Shown in pieces: positions 23,962 through 32,738 of a stretch of DNA of 46,192 bases. The notes below the pieces were generated by a model that was given only the letters and a program-made list of their open reading frames with translations, did no database searches and was not told the origin of the DNA. Where the stretch lies: positions 1 to 46,192 of the forward strand of contig PLZP01000056.1 in the NCBI GenBank assembly GCA_003152215.1. The letters are read 5' to 3'. Each line of letters opens with the position of its first letter. Position 1 is the stretch's first letter. Made by a program: the position numbers and the translations under genes. The stretch comes from Acidimicrobiaceae bacterium. Lineage in GTDB: Bacteria; Actinomycetota; Acidimicrobiia; Acidimicrobiales; RAAP-2.

Positions 23962-25278
23962 TTACGCGTCGGCGACGAGGCGAAGGATGTTCGTTACGGC
24001 GTCGGGAATCTTCGACGCGTGCGCGTAGGGGGCGAGTGCCGCACCGGCGCGACCGTGAAGGTGCGCCGCGAGCGCGGCGGCGTCGAGAGGACTGTGGCCA
24101 CGAGCAATGGTGGCGCCGATCATGCCGGCCAACACATCACCGCTTCCGGCGGTCGCCAGTGCGGGCGTTCCCGAGCGTACGACCCGGAGTCGACCGTGGG
24201 GGTCAGCGATGACCGTGGTGGGACCTTTCAACAGGACGACGCAGCTGGTCGCTCGTGCGAGCGAGCGCACCGCCTCGAATCGGTTGGCTCCGACGGGCGC
24301 GCCGGTCAGTCGTTCGAACTCACCGTCGTGGGGCGTGAGAACCCATGGTTGGTCGCCGCGCCGTGCTTCGATGAGCGAGCGCTCGAGGCCGTCGGCGTCG
24401 AGCACCACCGGCACCGCAACGTCGCCGAGGGGTCCGGCGAGCCACTGCGTTGCGCCGTCGCCGAGTCCCGGTCCGGCGACTACGCAACGACACCGCCGCT
24501 CGATGGTCTCGTCAGCGGCATGAACAACTTCGGGCGGAAGGTCCACGAGCGGTGCAATATCACCGCGACTCGAAAGTCGAATCATGGACGCACCCGCGCT
24601 GAGCGCACCGCGCACCACGAGGTCGGCCGCTCCGGGCATCAAGGTTGATCCCGCAAACACCTGGAGAGCGTGGGTCCACTTGTGGTCGCTCGTCCCTTGT
24701 TCGACGAGCCCGAGGAGGTCGCGGTCCTCCACGAGTGCGTCGTCGAACTCCTTGACAATGCCGAGTCCCGCGAAGTGGAGTTCGCCGACGAATGCGGCGC
24801 CGGGTCCCGTCAACAGTCCCGGCTTGACCGCGCCGAGCGTGAGCGTGACGTCGGCGTGCAACGGCGAGCCGAGCACCTCACCGGTGTCAGCCTCTACGCC
24901 TGAGGGAAGGTCGACCGCCAGCACCAAGGTTCGCGGCTCAATACCTGGTGCGTCGTAGGGACGAGAGGCGCCGAGTCCGAAGGCCGCGTCGATGACCAGC
25001 GCGTAGCCATCGAGCCGTTCGGGCTGGTGTGCCACCTCGATCAAATCGACTTTTGCGCCGCGCGACGTCAACCACGCGGCGGCAACTCGACCGTCGCCTC
25101 CATTCAGGCCCGGTCCGACGAGGACACCAACACGCGAGCCGTAACACGAACCGAGCATCGCCTGGGCCTCTAGGGCGACCGCCGTCCCGGCCGCAGCGAC
25201 CAGCGCGTCGGTTCCGCGAATCTTGGTCTCGGCCGCGTCAGCGGCCCGCATCTCGGTCGTCGAAAGGATGGGAATCAC
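23962..25278 (-). CDS. nnr: Bifunctional NAD(P)H-hydrate epimerase/dehydratase
   Basis: Repairs hydrated NADH and NADPH. The N-terminal YjeF epimerase domain (about 1-205) carries VLVGPGLNGGDGRVAAAWL and FGLGASRPYDAPG. The C-terminal ADP-dependent dehydratase (about 215-438) has VAGPGLGDG, VLDADGLE, VLTPHDGEFERLTG, VVLLKGPTTVIA and the catalytic region TAGSGDVLAGMIGA with the essential GSGD Asp. Length and domain order match the family. GTG start with GAAGGGG upstream. It is divergent from the ADP-ribosylglycohydrolase gene, so the two share a promoter region of 133 nt. Confidence 0.93.
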   Translation of the reverse strand: MIPILSTTEMRAADAAETKIRGTDALVAAAGTAVALEAQAMLGSCYGSRVGVLVGPGLNGGDGRVAAAWLTSRGAKVDLIEVAHQPERLDGYALVIDAAFGLGASRPYDAPGIEPRTLVLAVDLPSGVEADTGEVLGSPLHADVTLTLGAVKPGLLTGPGAAFVGELHFAGLGIVKEFDDALVEDRDLLGLVEQGTSDHKWTHALQVFAGSTLMPGAADLVVRGALSAGASMIRLSSRGDIAPLVDLPPEVVHAADETIERRCRCVVAGPGLGDGATQWLAGPLGDVAVPVVLDADGLERSLIEARRGDQPWVLTPHDGEFERLTGAPVGANRFEAVRSLARATSCVVLLKGPTTVIADPHGRLRVVRSGTPALATAGSGDVLAGMIGATIARGHSPLDAAALAAHLHGRAGAALAPYAHASKIPDAVTNILRLVADA

Positions 25279-25376
25279 GAGACGGGCCCCTTCGCACGTG
25301 TACGGCGTTGTCGTGTGGAATCCATGCGAAACAACCTTAAACGATTGAATTTCCCTGCGATCGGACAGTCATTGGT

Positions 25377-25405
25377 TCGACTGCTCAGCCACTCCTTCGT
25401 AGGCT
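25377..25405 (+). promoter_or_regulatory. Probable leaderless promoter of the ADP-ribosylglycohydrolase gene
   Basis: TCGACT, a 17-nt spacer and TAGGCT end exactly 6 nt before the GTG at 25412. The GAGGAG that abuts the start codon is too close to serve as a ribosome site. Confidence 0.5.
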
Positions 25406-25411
25406 GAGGAG

Positions 25412-26494
25412 GTGGAGCACGCTCACGACGATGTCCCTTCCAACACCATTCCTATTGACAGCGCGTCGAAGGGTGTCACTGACGAACTGAGTCGTGCGCG
25501 TGGTGCGCTGTACGGACTCGCCATTGGCGACGCCCTCGGCATGCCGACCCAGATGATGTCGCGCGACGAAGTCGTCAGTGTCTTTGGGCCACTGCTCGTT
25601 GATTTTGAGCCGGCGCCCAGTGATCATCCGATCGCCGAAGGTATGTTGGCCGGGCGCATCACCGACGATACGGAACAGGCAATTCTCTTGGCCGCGCAGT
25701 TGATCGAGGGCAACGGTGAGGTCGACATCCACCATTGGGCCAACGCGTTGATTGCGTGGGAAGAGGCAATGAAGGCGAAGGGTTCGCTCGATCTCCTCGG
25801 CCCATCGACGAAGCGCGCAATCTCCGCACTCGTCGCCGGCGGCGACCCCGAAGAAGTGGGCAGTCGTGGCGACACGAACGGTGCGGCGATGCGCATCACG
25901 CCCGTAGGGATCGCGGTCAAGTCCGCCGACCTGAACGAACTCGTCGCCAATGTGGCGCAAGCGAGTCGCCTGACGCACAACACGAACGTGGCGCTCGCCG
26001 GTGCGGCCGCGGTCGCCGCCGCCGTCAGCGAAGGCATTGACGGATCTTCGATGGAGGTAATGATCAACCGAGCGTGCGACGCCGCGGTGCTCGGATCGCG
26101 ACGTGGTCACTGGATCGCTGGCGCGGACGTGGCGCTACGAATCCGTTGGGCGATCGACCTGGTCCACGGACTCAACGCAGAGACCGTGGTCAATCTCTTG
26201 CCAATCCTGGTGGGCACGAGCCTCGCCACATGGGAGTCGGTGCCGGCTGCGTTTGCTGTTGCGAGCGCGTTCAGCGACGAACCGTGGCTGGCCTGTCGAG
26301 TCGCCGCATCGCTCGGTGGTGACAGTGACACGATCGCCGCGATGACCGGAGCGATTGTTGGCGCGTTCGGCGGCGTCGACGTCTTTCCCACCATCGCCCG
26401 AGAGACGGTGTCTCGAGTCAATGATCTCGACCTCGACGAGATGGCGCAACAACTTCTCTTCTTGCGCAATGGTCATGAACAGACTGCGGCGTGA
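25412..26494 (+). CDS. ADP-ribosylglycohydrolase (DraG/YegU-like)
   Basis: 360-aa all-helical dinuclear magnesium enzyme that cleaves N- or O-linked ADP-ribose or related ribosides. The N-terminal signature is RGALYGLAIGDALGMP, the first metal motif ITDDTEQAIL (about 87-96), then SRGDTNGAAMRI, and the C-terminal metal motif SLGGDSDTIAAMTGAIVGA (about 300-318). All metal ligands appear intact. It overlaps the following PfkB kinase gene by 20 nt. The same gene pair exists in E. coli as yegU-yegV, so a small ribosylated metabolite rather than a modified protein may be its substrate (inference). Start is the GTG at 25412. Confidence 0.9.
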   Translation: MEHAHDDVPSNTIPIDSASKGVTDELSRARGALYGLAIGDALGMPTQMMSRDEVVSVFGPLLVDFEPAPSDHPIAEGMLAGRITDDTEQAILLAAQLIEGNGEVDIHHWANALIAWEEAMKAKGSLDLLGPSTKRAISALVAGGDPEEVGSRGDTNGAAMRITPVGIAVKSADLNELVANVAQASRLTHNTNVALAGAAAVAAAVSEGIDGSSMEVMINRACDAAVLGSRRGHWIAGADVALRIRWAIDLVHGLNAETVVNLLPILVGTSLATWESVPAAFAVASAFSDEPWLACRVAASLGGDSDTIAAMTGAIVGAFGGVDVFPTIARETVSRVNDLDLDEMAQQLLFLRNGHEQTAA

Positions 26495-27428
26495 GCTGGA
26501 ACCGCGTCTGATTCTCGTTGACAGTGTCGTCGTCGATGTTGTCCTCAACGTCGAGGGCCTACCGGAACGCGGATCCGATACATACGTCGACAGGAGCGCT
26601 TCGTTCGCCGGAGGCGGTTTCAACGTTATGGCTGCCGCTTCTCGCCTCGGCCTTCCCGCGGTCTACGCCGGCGTCGTAGGACTTGGTCCCTTCGCCACGA
26701 TTGCACAGGATGCGATGCGCGACGAAGACATCGTGGTCGCGATTCCTCCGCTCGCGGGTGTGGACACGGGCTTCGTCGTCGCAATCGTTGAACCGGACGG
26801 CGAGCGCACCTTCCTCACCAGCAATGGGGCGGAGTCGACGTTGACCTCATCGCAGCTTGACGGCGTCGACATCCACACCAACGACGTGGTCTACTTCTCC
26901 GGCTACGCCCTGCTGCACCAAAGCAATGCGAGGGCGCTCCTCGCGCTCGTGCAGCGCCTTTCTCCAGAGGTCCTCCTCGTTTTCGACCCGTCGCCTCTCG
27001 TCGCCAACATTGATCGAGGGGCGCTCGAGGTGATCTTTGAACGAGTCGACTGGCTTTCGTGCAACGCTCGCGAAGCCAGTGTGATGACCGGGGCGAGTGA
27101 CGTTATCGGCGCCGCCGAACTCCTGCTCGATCGCCTCGTGCGAGGAGGTGTCATCGTGCGTTGTGGGGAAGAGGGGTGCGTGGTCGCCAGTTCGGGTAGC
27201 CCCCCGGAGAAGATCGAAGGATTCCCTGTCGATGCGGTCGATTCCAATGGGGCGGGTGACACGCACGTCGGCGCGTTCGCGGCTCTACTCAAGCAGGGCC
27301 GAGGTGCCCCTGATGCCGCGAGGTGGGCCAATGGTGCTGCGGCACTCTCTGTGACGCGAAGGGGCCCGGCGACCGGTCCGGTGATGCACGAATTGGAAGC
27401 GTTCATCGCTGCTCACGATCGCTCGTAG
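26475..27428 (+). CDS. PfkB family sugar/nucleoside kinase (YegV-like)
   Basis: Ribokinase-fold kinase. Started at ATG 26475 (317 aa), it overlaps the DraG-like gene by 20 nt; the track start at 26355 lies inside that gene and is rejected. GGGFNVMAAASRLG is the N-terminal PfkB signature, and DSNGAGDTHVGAFAALL the C-terminal one, with the catalytic Asp of GAGD. LSCNAREASVMTG resembles the conserved NxxE magnesium site. It is about 40% similar by eye to the second PfkB gene at 31767. Probable role: phosphorylation of a ribose-containing product released by the upstream hydrolase. Exact sugar unknown. Confidence 0.88.
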   Translation: MNRLRRELEPRLILVDSVVVDVVLNVEGLPERGSDTYVDRSASFAGGGFNVMAAASRLGLPAVYAGVVGLGPFATIAQDAMRDEDIVVAIPPLAGVDTGFVVAIVEPDGERTFLTSNGAESTLTSSQLDGVDIHTNDVVYFSGYALLHQSNARALLALVQRLSPEVLLVFDPSPLVANIDRGALEVIFERVDWLSCNAREASVMTGASDVIGAAELLLDRLVRGGVIVRCGEEGCVVASSGSPPEKIEGFPVDAVDSNGAGDTHVGAFAALLKQGRGAPDAARWANGAAALSVTRRGPATGPVMHELEAFIAAHDRS

Positions 27429-27442
27429 CGAGAGTGTCAATG

Positions 27443-27473
27443 CAACGTGCGGTGTAAAACCGCCCACGCGTTG
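27443..27473. terminator. Bulged hairpin between convergent genes
   Basis: CAACG-TG-CGGT pairs with ACCG..CA..CGTTG across GTAAA, with two small bulges. It lies between the PfkB gene and pfkA, which converge, and is a plausible shared terminator without clear T-runs. Confidence 0.35.
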
Positions 27474-27474
27474 A

Positions 27475-28506
27475 TCAGAAGAAGACGGAGCAGAGTTCGT
27501 AGATCTCGCGGGGCACTTTGCGCTGACCCCCAATGACCGTGGCGATCGGAACGAGTACCACATTGTTGTCGCGAACGACGGGGATAGTTCCGAATTTTCC
27601 CGCAATGACGGCTTCGTACGCGCCGGCACCCACGCGCGTGGCCCAGATTCGATCGTGTGCCGTGGGGCTGCCGCCGCGCTGGAGATGCCCGAGAACGGTG
27701 GTGCGAACTTCAATTGCAGTGTGCTCTTCGATCTTGGAGGCAACAAAGTGACCAACACCTCGAGTCGCCAGGCGCACGCCACCCACACCCTCTGTCGAGA
27801 GTTCGCCCTCTTCGATACCACCGAGCGTCGAGAGGTTCACGCCTTCGGCGACGACGACGATGGAGAACGCCATTCCCGCCGCGACGCGTCGTTCGAGATG
27901 CGCCATGATCTCATCCATCGTCACGGGGAACTCCGGAATGACGATCATGTCGGCTCCGCCGGCCAAGCCGCCCATGGCGGCGACCCAGCCCGTCAGTCGG
28001 CCCATCGTCTCAACGACCATCACGCGATGGTGCGAGGCGGCGGTCGTGTAGAGCCGGTCGAGTGACTCGGCCACGATGCTGATTGCCGTGTCGAAGCCAA
28101 TGCAGTAGTCGGTGCCCAGAAGGTCGTTATCGAGTGTCTTGGGCACACCGACAATCGGTGCGCCGTGCTGGGCGAGCCACGATGAAATGCGATGGGTGCC
28201 GTCGCCGCCGATCGAAATCAGTGCGTCAAGGTGATCGTTAATCGCGGCCAGCACGCGTTCTCGACCGCCGGGCGGATCGTCGAGGTTGTAGCGTGCGGTC
28301 CCGAGCAGCGTCCCGCCCTGGGCGATGACCCCTTGAAGGTCGCTCGCCAGCAGAGGTTTGCCAACGAATTCCGTCGCGAGGCCGGCCCAACCATTGGCGA
28401 TACCAATGACTTCGTGACCGTCGCGAAGGGCCATTTGGCCAATGGCGCGAATTGCCGCGTTCAGTCCGGGTGCGTCACCTCCCGCGGTAAGAACACCGAT
28501 ACGCAA
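27475..28506 (-). CDS. pfkA: 6-phosphofructokinase
   Basis: Key glycolytic kinase, 343 aa. The start is the TTG at 28506: AGAGGAG precedes it by 5 nt, and translation begins RIGVLTAGGDAPGLNAAIR, the family N-terminus. The phosphoryl-donor site is GGDGT (100-104) with Gly, indicating ATP rather than pyrophosphate, while PKTLDND (122-128) has Lys as in the actinobacterial group III type. METMGR-like VETMGRLTGW and GGSPTAHDR bind fructose 6-phosphate. Divergent from the PiT gene. Allosteric residues were not evaluated. Confidence 0.92.
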   Translation of the reverse strand: MRIGVLTAGGDAPGLNAAIRAIGQMALRDGHEVIGIANGWAGLATEFVGKPLLASDLQGVIAQGGTLLGTARYNLDDPPGGRERVLAAINDHLDALISIGGDGTHRISSWLAQHGAPIVGVPKTLDNDLLGTDYCIGFDTAISIVAESLDRLYTTAASHHRVMVVETMGRLTGWVAAMGGLAGGADMIVIPEFPVTMDEIMAHLERRVAAGMAFSIVVVAEGVNLSTLGGIEEGELSTEGVGGVRLATRGVGHFVASKIEEHTAIEVRTTVLGHLQRGGSPTAHDRIWATRVGAGAYEAVIAGKFGTIPVVRDNNVVLVPIATVIGGQRKVPREIYELCSVFF

Positions 28507-28712
28507 TGCAACTCCTCTGAACCCAACTGGGCTTAAGTCTACGAGACTGAACCTCGGCACCCCTTTCGTTTCGCGGGCGTCCTCGAAGTCGCCTCACCGG
28601 GGGAATGTGTCTTCAAAAACCCTCACGTCGGACCGTCGCGTCGCCGCGGGCCACGCTTGGTTATCTAAAGGTTAAATGTGTGACAAAAGTGTGTGTATTC
28701 CCGTACTTTTCG

Positions 28713-28741
28713 TTCACATACGCGAAATCTCTTGGTATGAC
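28713..28741 (+). promoter_or_regulatory. Probable leaderless promoter of pit
   Basis: TTCACA, a 17-nt spacer and TATGAC end 6 nt before the GTG at 28748. Both boxes are close to consensus, and the position implies transcription beginning at the start codon. Confidence 0.6.
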
Positions 28742-28747
28742 TGGACC

Positions 28748-29899
28748 GTGCACAACGTGTTGCTCCTGCTCATCGTCATCGTCGTCGCCCTCGCATTCGA
28801 CTTCACCAACGGATTTCACGACACCGCGAATGCCGTGGCGCCGACCATCGCGACGGGGGCCCTGAAGCCTCGGACCGCCGTCGTGCTCTCCTCGGTGCTC
28901 AATCTCGTGGGCGCGTTTCTCTCACTGAAGGTCGCGGCGACCATTGCGAGCGCACTCGTTGCGCAGAACCTGGTCACGCTGCCCGTGATCTTCGCTGGCC
29001 TCATCGGTGCCATCTGCTGGAACGTGACAACGTGGTACTTCGCAATTCCTTCGAGCTCGAGTCACGCGTTGATTGGTGGCGTCATTGGCGCGATGCTGGT
29101 CCTCGCTGGTGGCCATTCGGTGCTCTGGTCGGGTCTTGTCTCTAAGGTCATCATTCCATCCGGTCTCGCGCCGCTCATTGCCTTGGTCGCGGCCGGCGTG
29201 GCCGTGATCGCCGCACGACGGTTAACAAAAAAGGTTGACGCAGAGACGTCGTCAATGGGTTTTCGAGTTGGTCAGATCGGATCATCGTCACTGCTTTCAT
29301 TGGCGCACGGAACCAACGACGCGCAAAAGACAATGGGCGTCGTCACCTTGGCGTTGATTGCCAACGGCACGTTGCGGGCGGACGCCTCGACGCCGTGGTG
29401 GGTCGTCGTCTCGTGTGCAGTTGCGATTGGACTCGGCACCCTGATCGGTGGTTGGCGAATCATTCGAACGATGGGCAAGGGATTCACGACCCTCACACCG
29501 CAACAGGGCTTCGCCGCACAGATTGCGTCATCGGCGGTGATTTTGACGTCGTCGCACATGGGCATACCGCTTTCGACGACGCACGTCGCCACTGGATCGA
29601 TCGTTGGTGTTGGCGCGGCGACGCCGCAGCAGCCGGTGCGTTGGAAGCTCGTGGGCAACGTCGCGATGGCCTGGATTATCACGCTTCCCTGCGCAGGTTT
29701 CGCCGGTGCCACTGCGTATTTCCTCTCGCACGCCATCGGCGGAACGTTCGGTGTCCTCGTGCTCGCACTGGTTGCGGCCACGTACCTCGGCATCATCTTC
29801 AAGCTCTCGCGCCGGTCGGTGGTGAATGCGTCAAACGTCAACGACGCGCTCGGCGAGCCCCTCGAGGGCGCGCCGCGCGAATCAGTCCTGGCTGCGTAG
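28748..29899 (+). CDS. pit: Low-affinity inorganic phosphate transporter (PiT family)
   Basis: Metal-phosphate:H+ symporter of the PiT family, 383 aa from the GTG at 28748. The two inverted PiT signatures are present: FDFTNGFHDTANAVAPTIATGAL near the N-terminus and LAHGTNDAQKTMGVVTLALIA in the second half. About ten hydrophobic helices. The track begins at an ATG at 28676, but the extra 24 residues do not look like the family, and a good promoter lies between the two starts. It is divergent from pfkA. A small two-helix membrane protein gene follows 9 nt later. The window also has the high-affinity Pst system, so both phosphate uptake modes are encoded. Confidence 0.92.
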   Translation: MHNVLLLLIVIVVALAFDFTNGFHDTANAVAPTIATGALKPRTAVVLSSVLNLVGAFLSLKVAATIASALVAQNLVTLPVIFAGLIGAICWNVTTWYFAIPSSSSHALIGGVIGAMLVLAGGHSVLWSGLVSKVIIPSGLAPLIALVAAGVAVIAARRLTKKVDAETSSMGFRVGQIGSSSLLSLAHGTNDAQKTMGVVTLALIANGTLRADASTPWWVVVSCAVAIGLGTLIGGWRIIRTMGKGFTTLTPQQGFAAQIASSAVILTSSHMGIPLSTTHVATGSIVGVGAATPQQPVRWKLVGNVAMAWIITLPCAGFAGATAYFLSHAIGGTFGVLVLALVAATYLGIIFKLSRRSVVNASNVNDALGEPLEGAPRESVLAA

Positions 29900-29908
29900 G
29901 AAGCACGC

Positions 29909-30163
29909 ATGGCGGCTGGCGGAGCGTCGTCGGCGCCGTTCATTGACTGGTCACTGCTCGCTCGGATCGCCATCATTTCGATCGCCGCGGGCGTAGGACT
30001 GGTCGTGGCATTCTCGATTGGCCTCGCGGCGCTGTCGTTCTCTCGCAGCGAAGAGCACGGGCGGATCGCCCGGACGGGCGCCTGGGTAGTGACGCTGCTG
30101 ATCGGCGCCGCGATTGCTGGCGCGCTCATCTGGGGGCTCGTGCTGATCGTGCGCAAGTCCTAA
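29909..30163 (+). CDS. Small two-TM membrane protein next to PiT
   Basis: 84 aa with two hydrophobic helices (about 16-45 and 58-80) joined by a charged loop (SFSRSEEHGRIART). AGGAAG precedes the ATG and the pit stop is 9 nt upstream, so it is almost certainly co-transcribed. I do not recognise a family; it may be a PiT accessory or assembly protein, by position only. Confidence 0.75.
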   Translation: MAAGGASSAPFIDWSLLARIAIISIAAGVGLVVAFSIGLAALSFSRSEEHGRIARTGAWVVTLLIGAAIAGALIWGLVLIVRKS

Positions 30164-30176
30164 GAGAGATTTGCCG

Positions 30177-31646
30177 TTAGACGGCGAGCTCCTCCTGGCG
30201 GCGAACGACGGGCTTGGTGAAGAGCACGGTGACGAGGAAACTCAAGAGCAACGCCGCAAACACGCCGAGATTGGCGTACGCCCACGACCCGCTCTTGCCA
30301 CCGAGTCCCAACGGCCCGAGCAGATAGCCCTGCCAGGTCAACCATGACGCGAAAGTGTTGGTGACAAGGCCCCAGCCAATGACGCTCGCAACGACCGTCG
30401 TGAGGAACGCGGTTACGCGAAAGTCGCCGTATCGTCCGGTCGTCGAGAACAGTTCGCCATCGGCGTAGTTCTTGTGTCGAAGCGCCAAGTCGCCAAGAAA
30501 CACCCCGCACCACGCCGCGATGAGGACGCCCACGGTGATGAGGAAGCCTTCGAACTGATTGAGGAAGTTGGCCTTGGCGAAGACAATGTAAATGGTGCCA
30601 ATCAGCATGACGGCCCCGTCAACAGCCGCCGCGGCGTAGCGAGGGATCTTGAGTCCGGCAGAGAGCAACGACAGACCAGAGGAGTAAATATCGAGCACCG
30701 CGCCGCCGACGAGGCCGAGGACCGCGACAATAACGAAGGGGAAGAGGAACCACGTCGGGAGGAGCGGTGTCAGCGCCCCGACCGGGTCGGCACCGATGTT
30801 GGCGCTGAGTGTCGACGAGGATCCAGCTAGGAGGAGCCCGAAGAACACGAGGACGATGGGCGCAACCGACGAGCCAAACGTGGTCCACCACACCACGCCC
30901 GACGAGGACGCGTTTCGCGGAAGGTACCTCGAGTAGTCAGCGGCGACGTTGACCCAACCGAGTCCGAATCCGGTCATCACGAAGACGAGCGCACCGATGA
31001 GGTGCTGGAATGAGCCGCTGGGCAGGTGCGAGACGACGTGCCAACTGATGTGTTTGAACGTCAAGACGATGAAGAACACGGTGAGCACGCCGGTGACGAC
31101 GGTGATGATCGCCTGCATTCGCATGATGAGGTCGAAGCCCATCACGCCGCCTCCGATGATGAGCGCGGCGATCACGATCATCGCAATCACCTTGATGTCG
31201 GTGCCGCCACCCCAACCAATCTTTTTGAAGACCGTGGTCGTGGCCAGGACGGCGATGACCGTGAGGAACGTCTCCCAACCAACGCAGAGCAGCCACGAGA
31301 TGCCCGCGGGAAGACGGTTGCCGCGAACGCCGTAGGCCGCTCGACTTAGGACCATGGTGGGCGCCGATCCGCGCTTTCCCGCAAGCGCAATAATGCCGCA
31401 CAGGACGAAACTCACGATGATGCCGATCAACGCAACGATGAGCGCTTGCCAGAACGAGATGCCAAAGCCCAAGATGAACGATCCGTAACTGAGTCCGAGA
31501 ATTGAGACATTCGCGCCGAACCATGGCCAGAACAGTTCGCGCGGCCGGCCCTTGCGCTCTGTCTCCGTGATGACGTTGATGCCGTTCTCTTCGATGCGCA
31601 ACACACTGGTGCCGCCCGCCCCTTGCACTTCTGAGACTTCGCTCAC
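30177..31646 (-). CDS. NCS1 family nucleobase permease (cytosine/purine type)
   Basis: 489-aa transporter with about 12 hydrophobic helices. The N-terminal stretch FWPWFGANVSILGLSYGSFIL and SAPTMVLSRAAYGVRGN are typical NCS1 features, and FGLGWVNVAADYSRYLPR is the TM6 motif of cytosine/allantoin permeases. Cytosine, uracil, purines or related compounds are candidate substrates. GTG start with AAGGGGGCG upstream. It is divergent from the second PfkB kinase gene, with 120 nt between the starts, which suggests joint control and use in the same salvage route. Confidence 0.9.
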   Translation of the reverse strand: MSEVSEVQGAGGTSVLRIEENGINVITETERKGRPRELFWPWFGANVSILGLSYGSFILGFGISFWQALIVALIGIIVSFVLCGIIALAGKRGSAPTMVLSRAAYGVRGNRLPAGISWLLCVGWETFLTVIAVLATTTVFKKIGWGGGTDIKVIAMIVIAALIIGGGVMGFDLIMRMQAIITVVTGVLTVFFIVLTFKHISWHVVSHLPSGSFQHLIGALVFVMTGFGLGWVNVAADYSRYLPRNASSSGVVWWTTFGSSVAPIVLVFFGLLLAGSSSTLSANIGADPVGALTPLLPTWFLFPFVIVAVLGLVGGAVLDIYSSGLSLLSAGLKIPRYAAAAVDGAVMLIGTIYIVFAKANFLNQFEGFLITVGVLIAAWCGVFLGDLALRHKNYADGELFSTTGRYGDFRVTAFLTTVVASVIGWGLVTNTFASWLTWQGYLLGPLGLGGKSGSWAYANLGVFAALLLSFLVTVLFTKPVVRRQEELAV

Positions 31647-31754
31647 TGCGCCCCCTTGATGCGACGCCGCGCGTCGCTTGGGAAGATTTTAGGCATGCCC
31701 GGTCCAGTAATTGGCATGTCGTCATCCTTTCATCGGATACCTGGCATCACTCAT

Positions 31755-31760
31755 TAATGT
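31755..31760 (+). promoter_or_regulatory. -10 box of a probable leaderless promoter
   Basis: TAATGT lies 6 nt before the GTG at 31767. A loose inverted repeat (ATCAC-N8-GTGAT, 31746-31763) spans it and might be an operator. The -35 region is poor. Confidence 0.4.
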
Positions 31761-31766
31761 GATCGC

Positions 31767-32717
31767 GTGAGCCCAATACCGCGTCTCTTCTGCCTTGACA
31801 CGGTCATGATCGACGTCGTGTTGAGGATCGATGAAGTGCCCAGGAGCGGCGGGGACGTACTCGCGTCGGAACATCTGACGACCACGGGAGGCGGCTACAA
31901 CGTCATGAGCGCGTGGTCTCGTCAAGGGGTACGCGCGGTCTACGCCGGCCGACTTGGTCAAGGACCGTTCTCCTCGATTGCGCGCGCCGCTCTGGCCAGT
32001 GACGAGATTGCCGCGCCCATCGAAGCGGACTCGTCGCGCGACGTGGGCTTCTGCGTCGCGATGATTGACGCGACGGGGGAACGAACCTTCATCACGTCGT
32101 CGGGCTCTGAGGAGTCACTTCGCGCGGCGGACCTCGCTTCACTCGATGTGCGAGGTGCCGACTACGTGTTGGTGTCCGGCTACAACGTCATGTACCCGGG
32201 TCAAGCGGAAATGGTCTTGCACTGGCTGGCCACCCTCTCGAACGACACCGTCGTCGCCTTCGATCCGAGCAATCGCGTCGCCGACATTCCCGTCGCCAAC
32301 CTGGAGGAGATATTGGCTCGTGCCGATTGGGTCCTCTGCAACGAAATCGAAGCGGCGACGTTGACGGGCACGACGACGATTGAAGAGTCGTTGAAGGCGC
32401 TCGCGTCGCGCACCGGTCGTCGCGGCGTCGTCATTCGCACCGGCGCGGACGGTTGCTGTCTGATCTCTCGTGGACAGAGGCGGACGTTTATCGGGCCATT
32501 CGAGACCGCCGTCGTCGACACTAACGGGGCGGGCGACACACACAGTGGCGTGTTCCTCGCTGAACTGGCACTGGGCACCGACGAACTCGAGGCGGCGCGT
32601 CGGGCGAACGTCGGCGCAGCCGTCGCAATCGCCACGCTCGGCCCGGCGTCATGCCCACCTCGTGACGTCATCTCGGCATTGCTCGAGGAGGTCCAGTCCC
32701 ACGACGTAGTGACGTAG
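31767..32717 (+). CDS. PfkB family kinase, second paralogue
   Basis: 316-aa ribokinase-fold kinase with GGGYNVMSAWSRQG near residue 37 and DTNGAGDTHSGVFLAELALG near 250, including the GAGD catalytic Asp. VLCNEIEAATLTG supplies the NxxE site. It resembles the PfkB gene at 26475 throughout, for example FDPS.R.A and the GERTFITSSGSE loop, so the two are paralogues of YegV-like type. GTG start without a ribosome site but with a -10 box 6 nt upstream. Divergent from the NCS1 permease. Likely phosphorylates an imported nucleoside or its sugar; the substrate is not identified. Confidence 0.88.
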   Translation: MSPIPRLFCLDTVMIDVVLRIDEVPRSGGDVLASEHLTTTGGGYNVMSAWSRQGVRAVYAGRLGQGPFSSIARAALASDEIAAPIEADSSRDVGFCVAMIDATGERTFITSSGSEESLRAADLASLDVRGADYVLVSGYNVMYPGQAEMVLHWLATLSNDTVVAFDPSNRVADIPVANLEEILARADWVLCNEIEAATLTGTTTIEESLKALASRTGRRGVVIRTGADGCCLISRGQRRTFIGPFETAVVDTNGAGDTHSGVFLAELALGTDELEAARRANVGAAVAIATLGPASCPPRDVISALLEEVQSHDVVT

Positions 32718-32738
32718 CGTGGCAACGACGAAGGAGAA

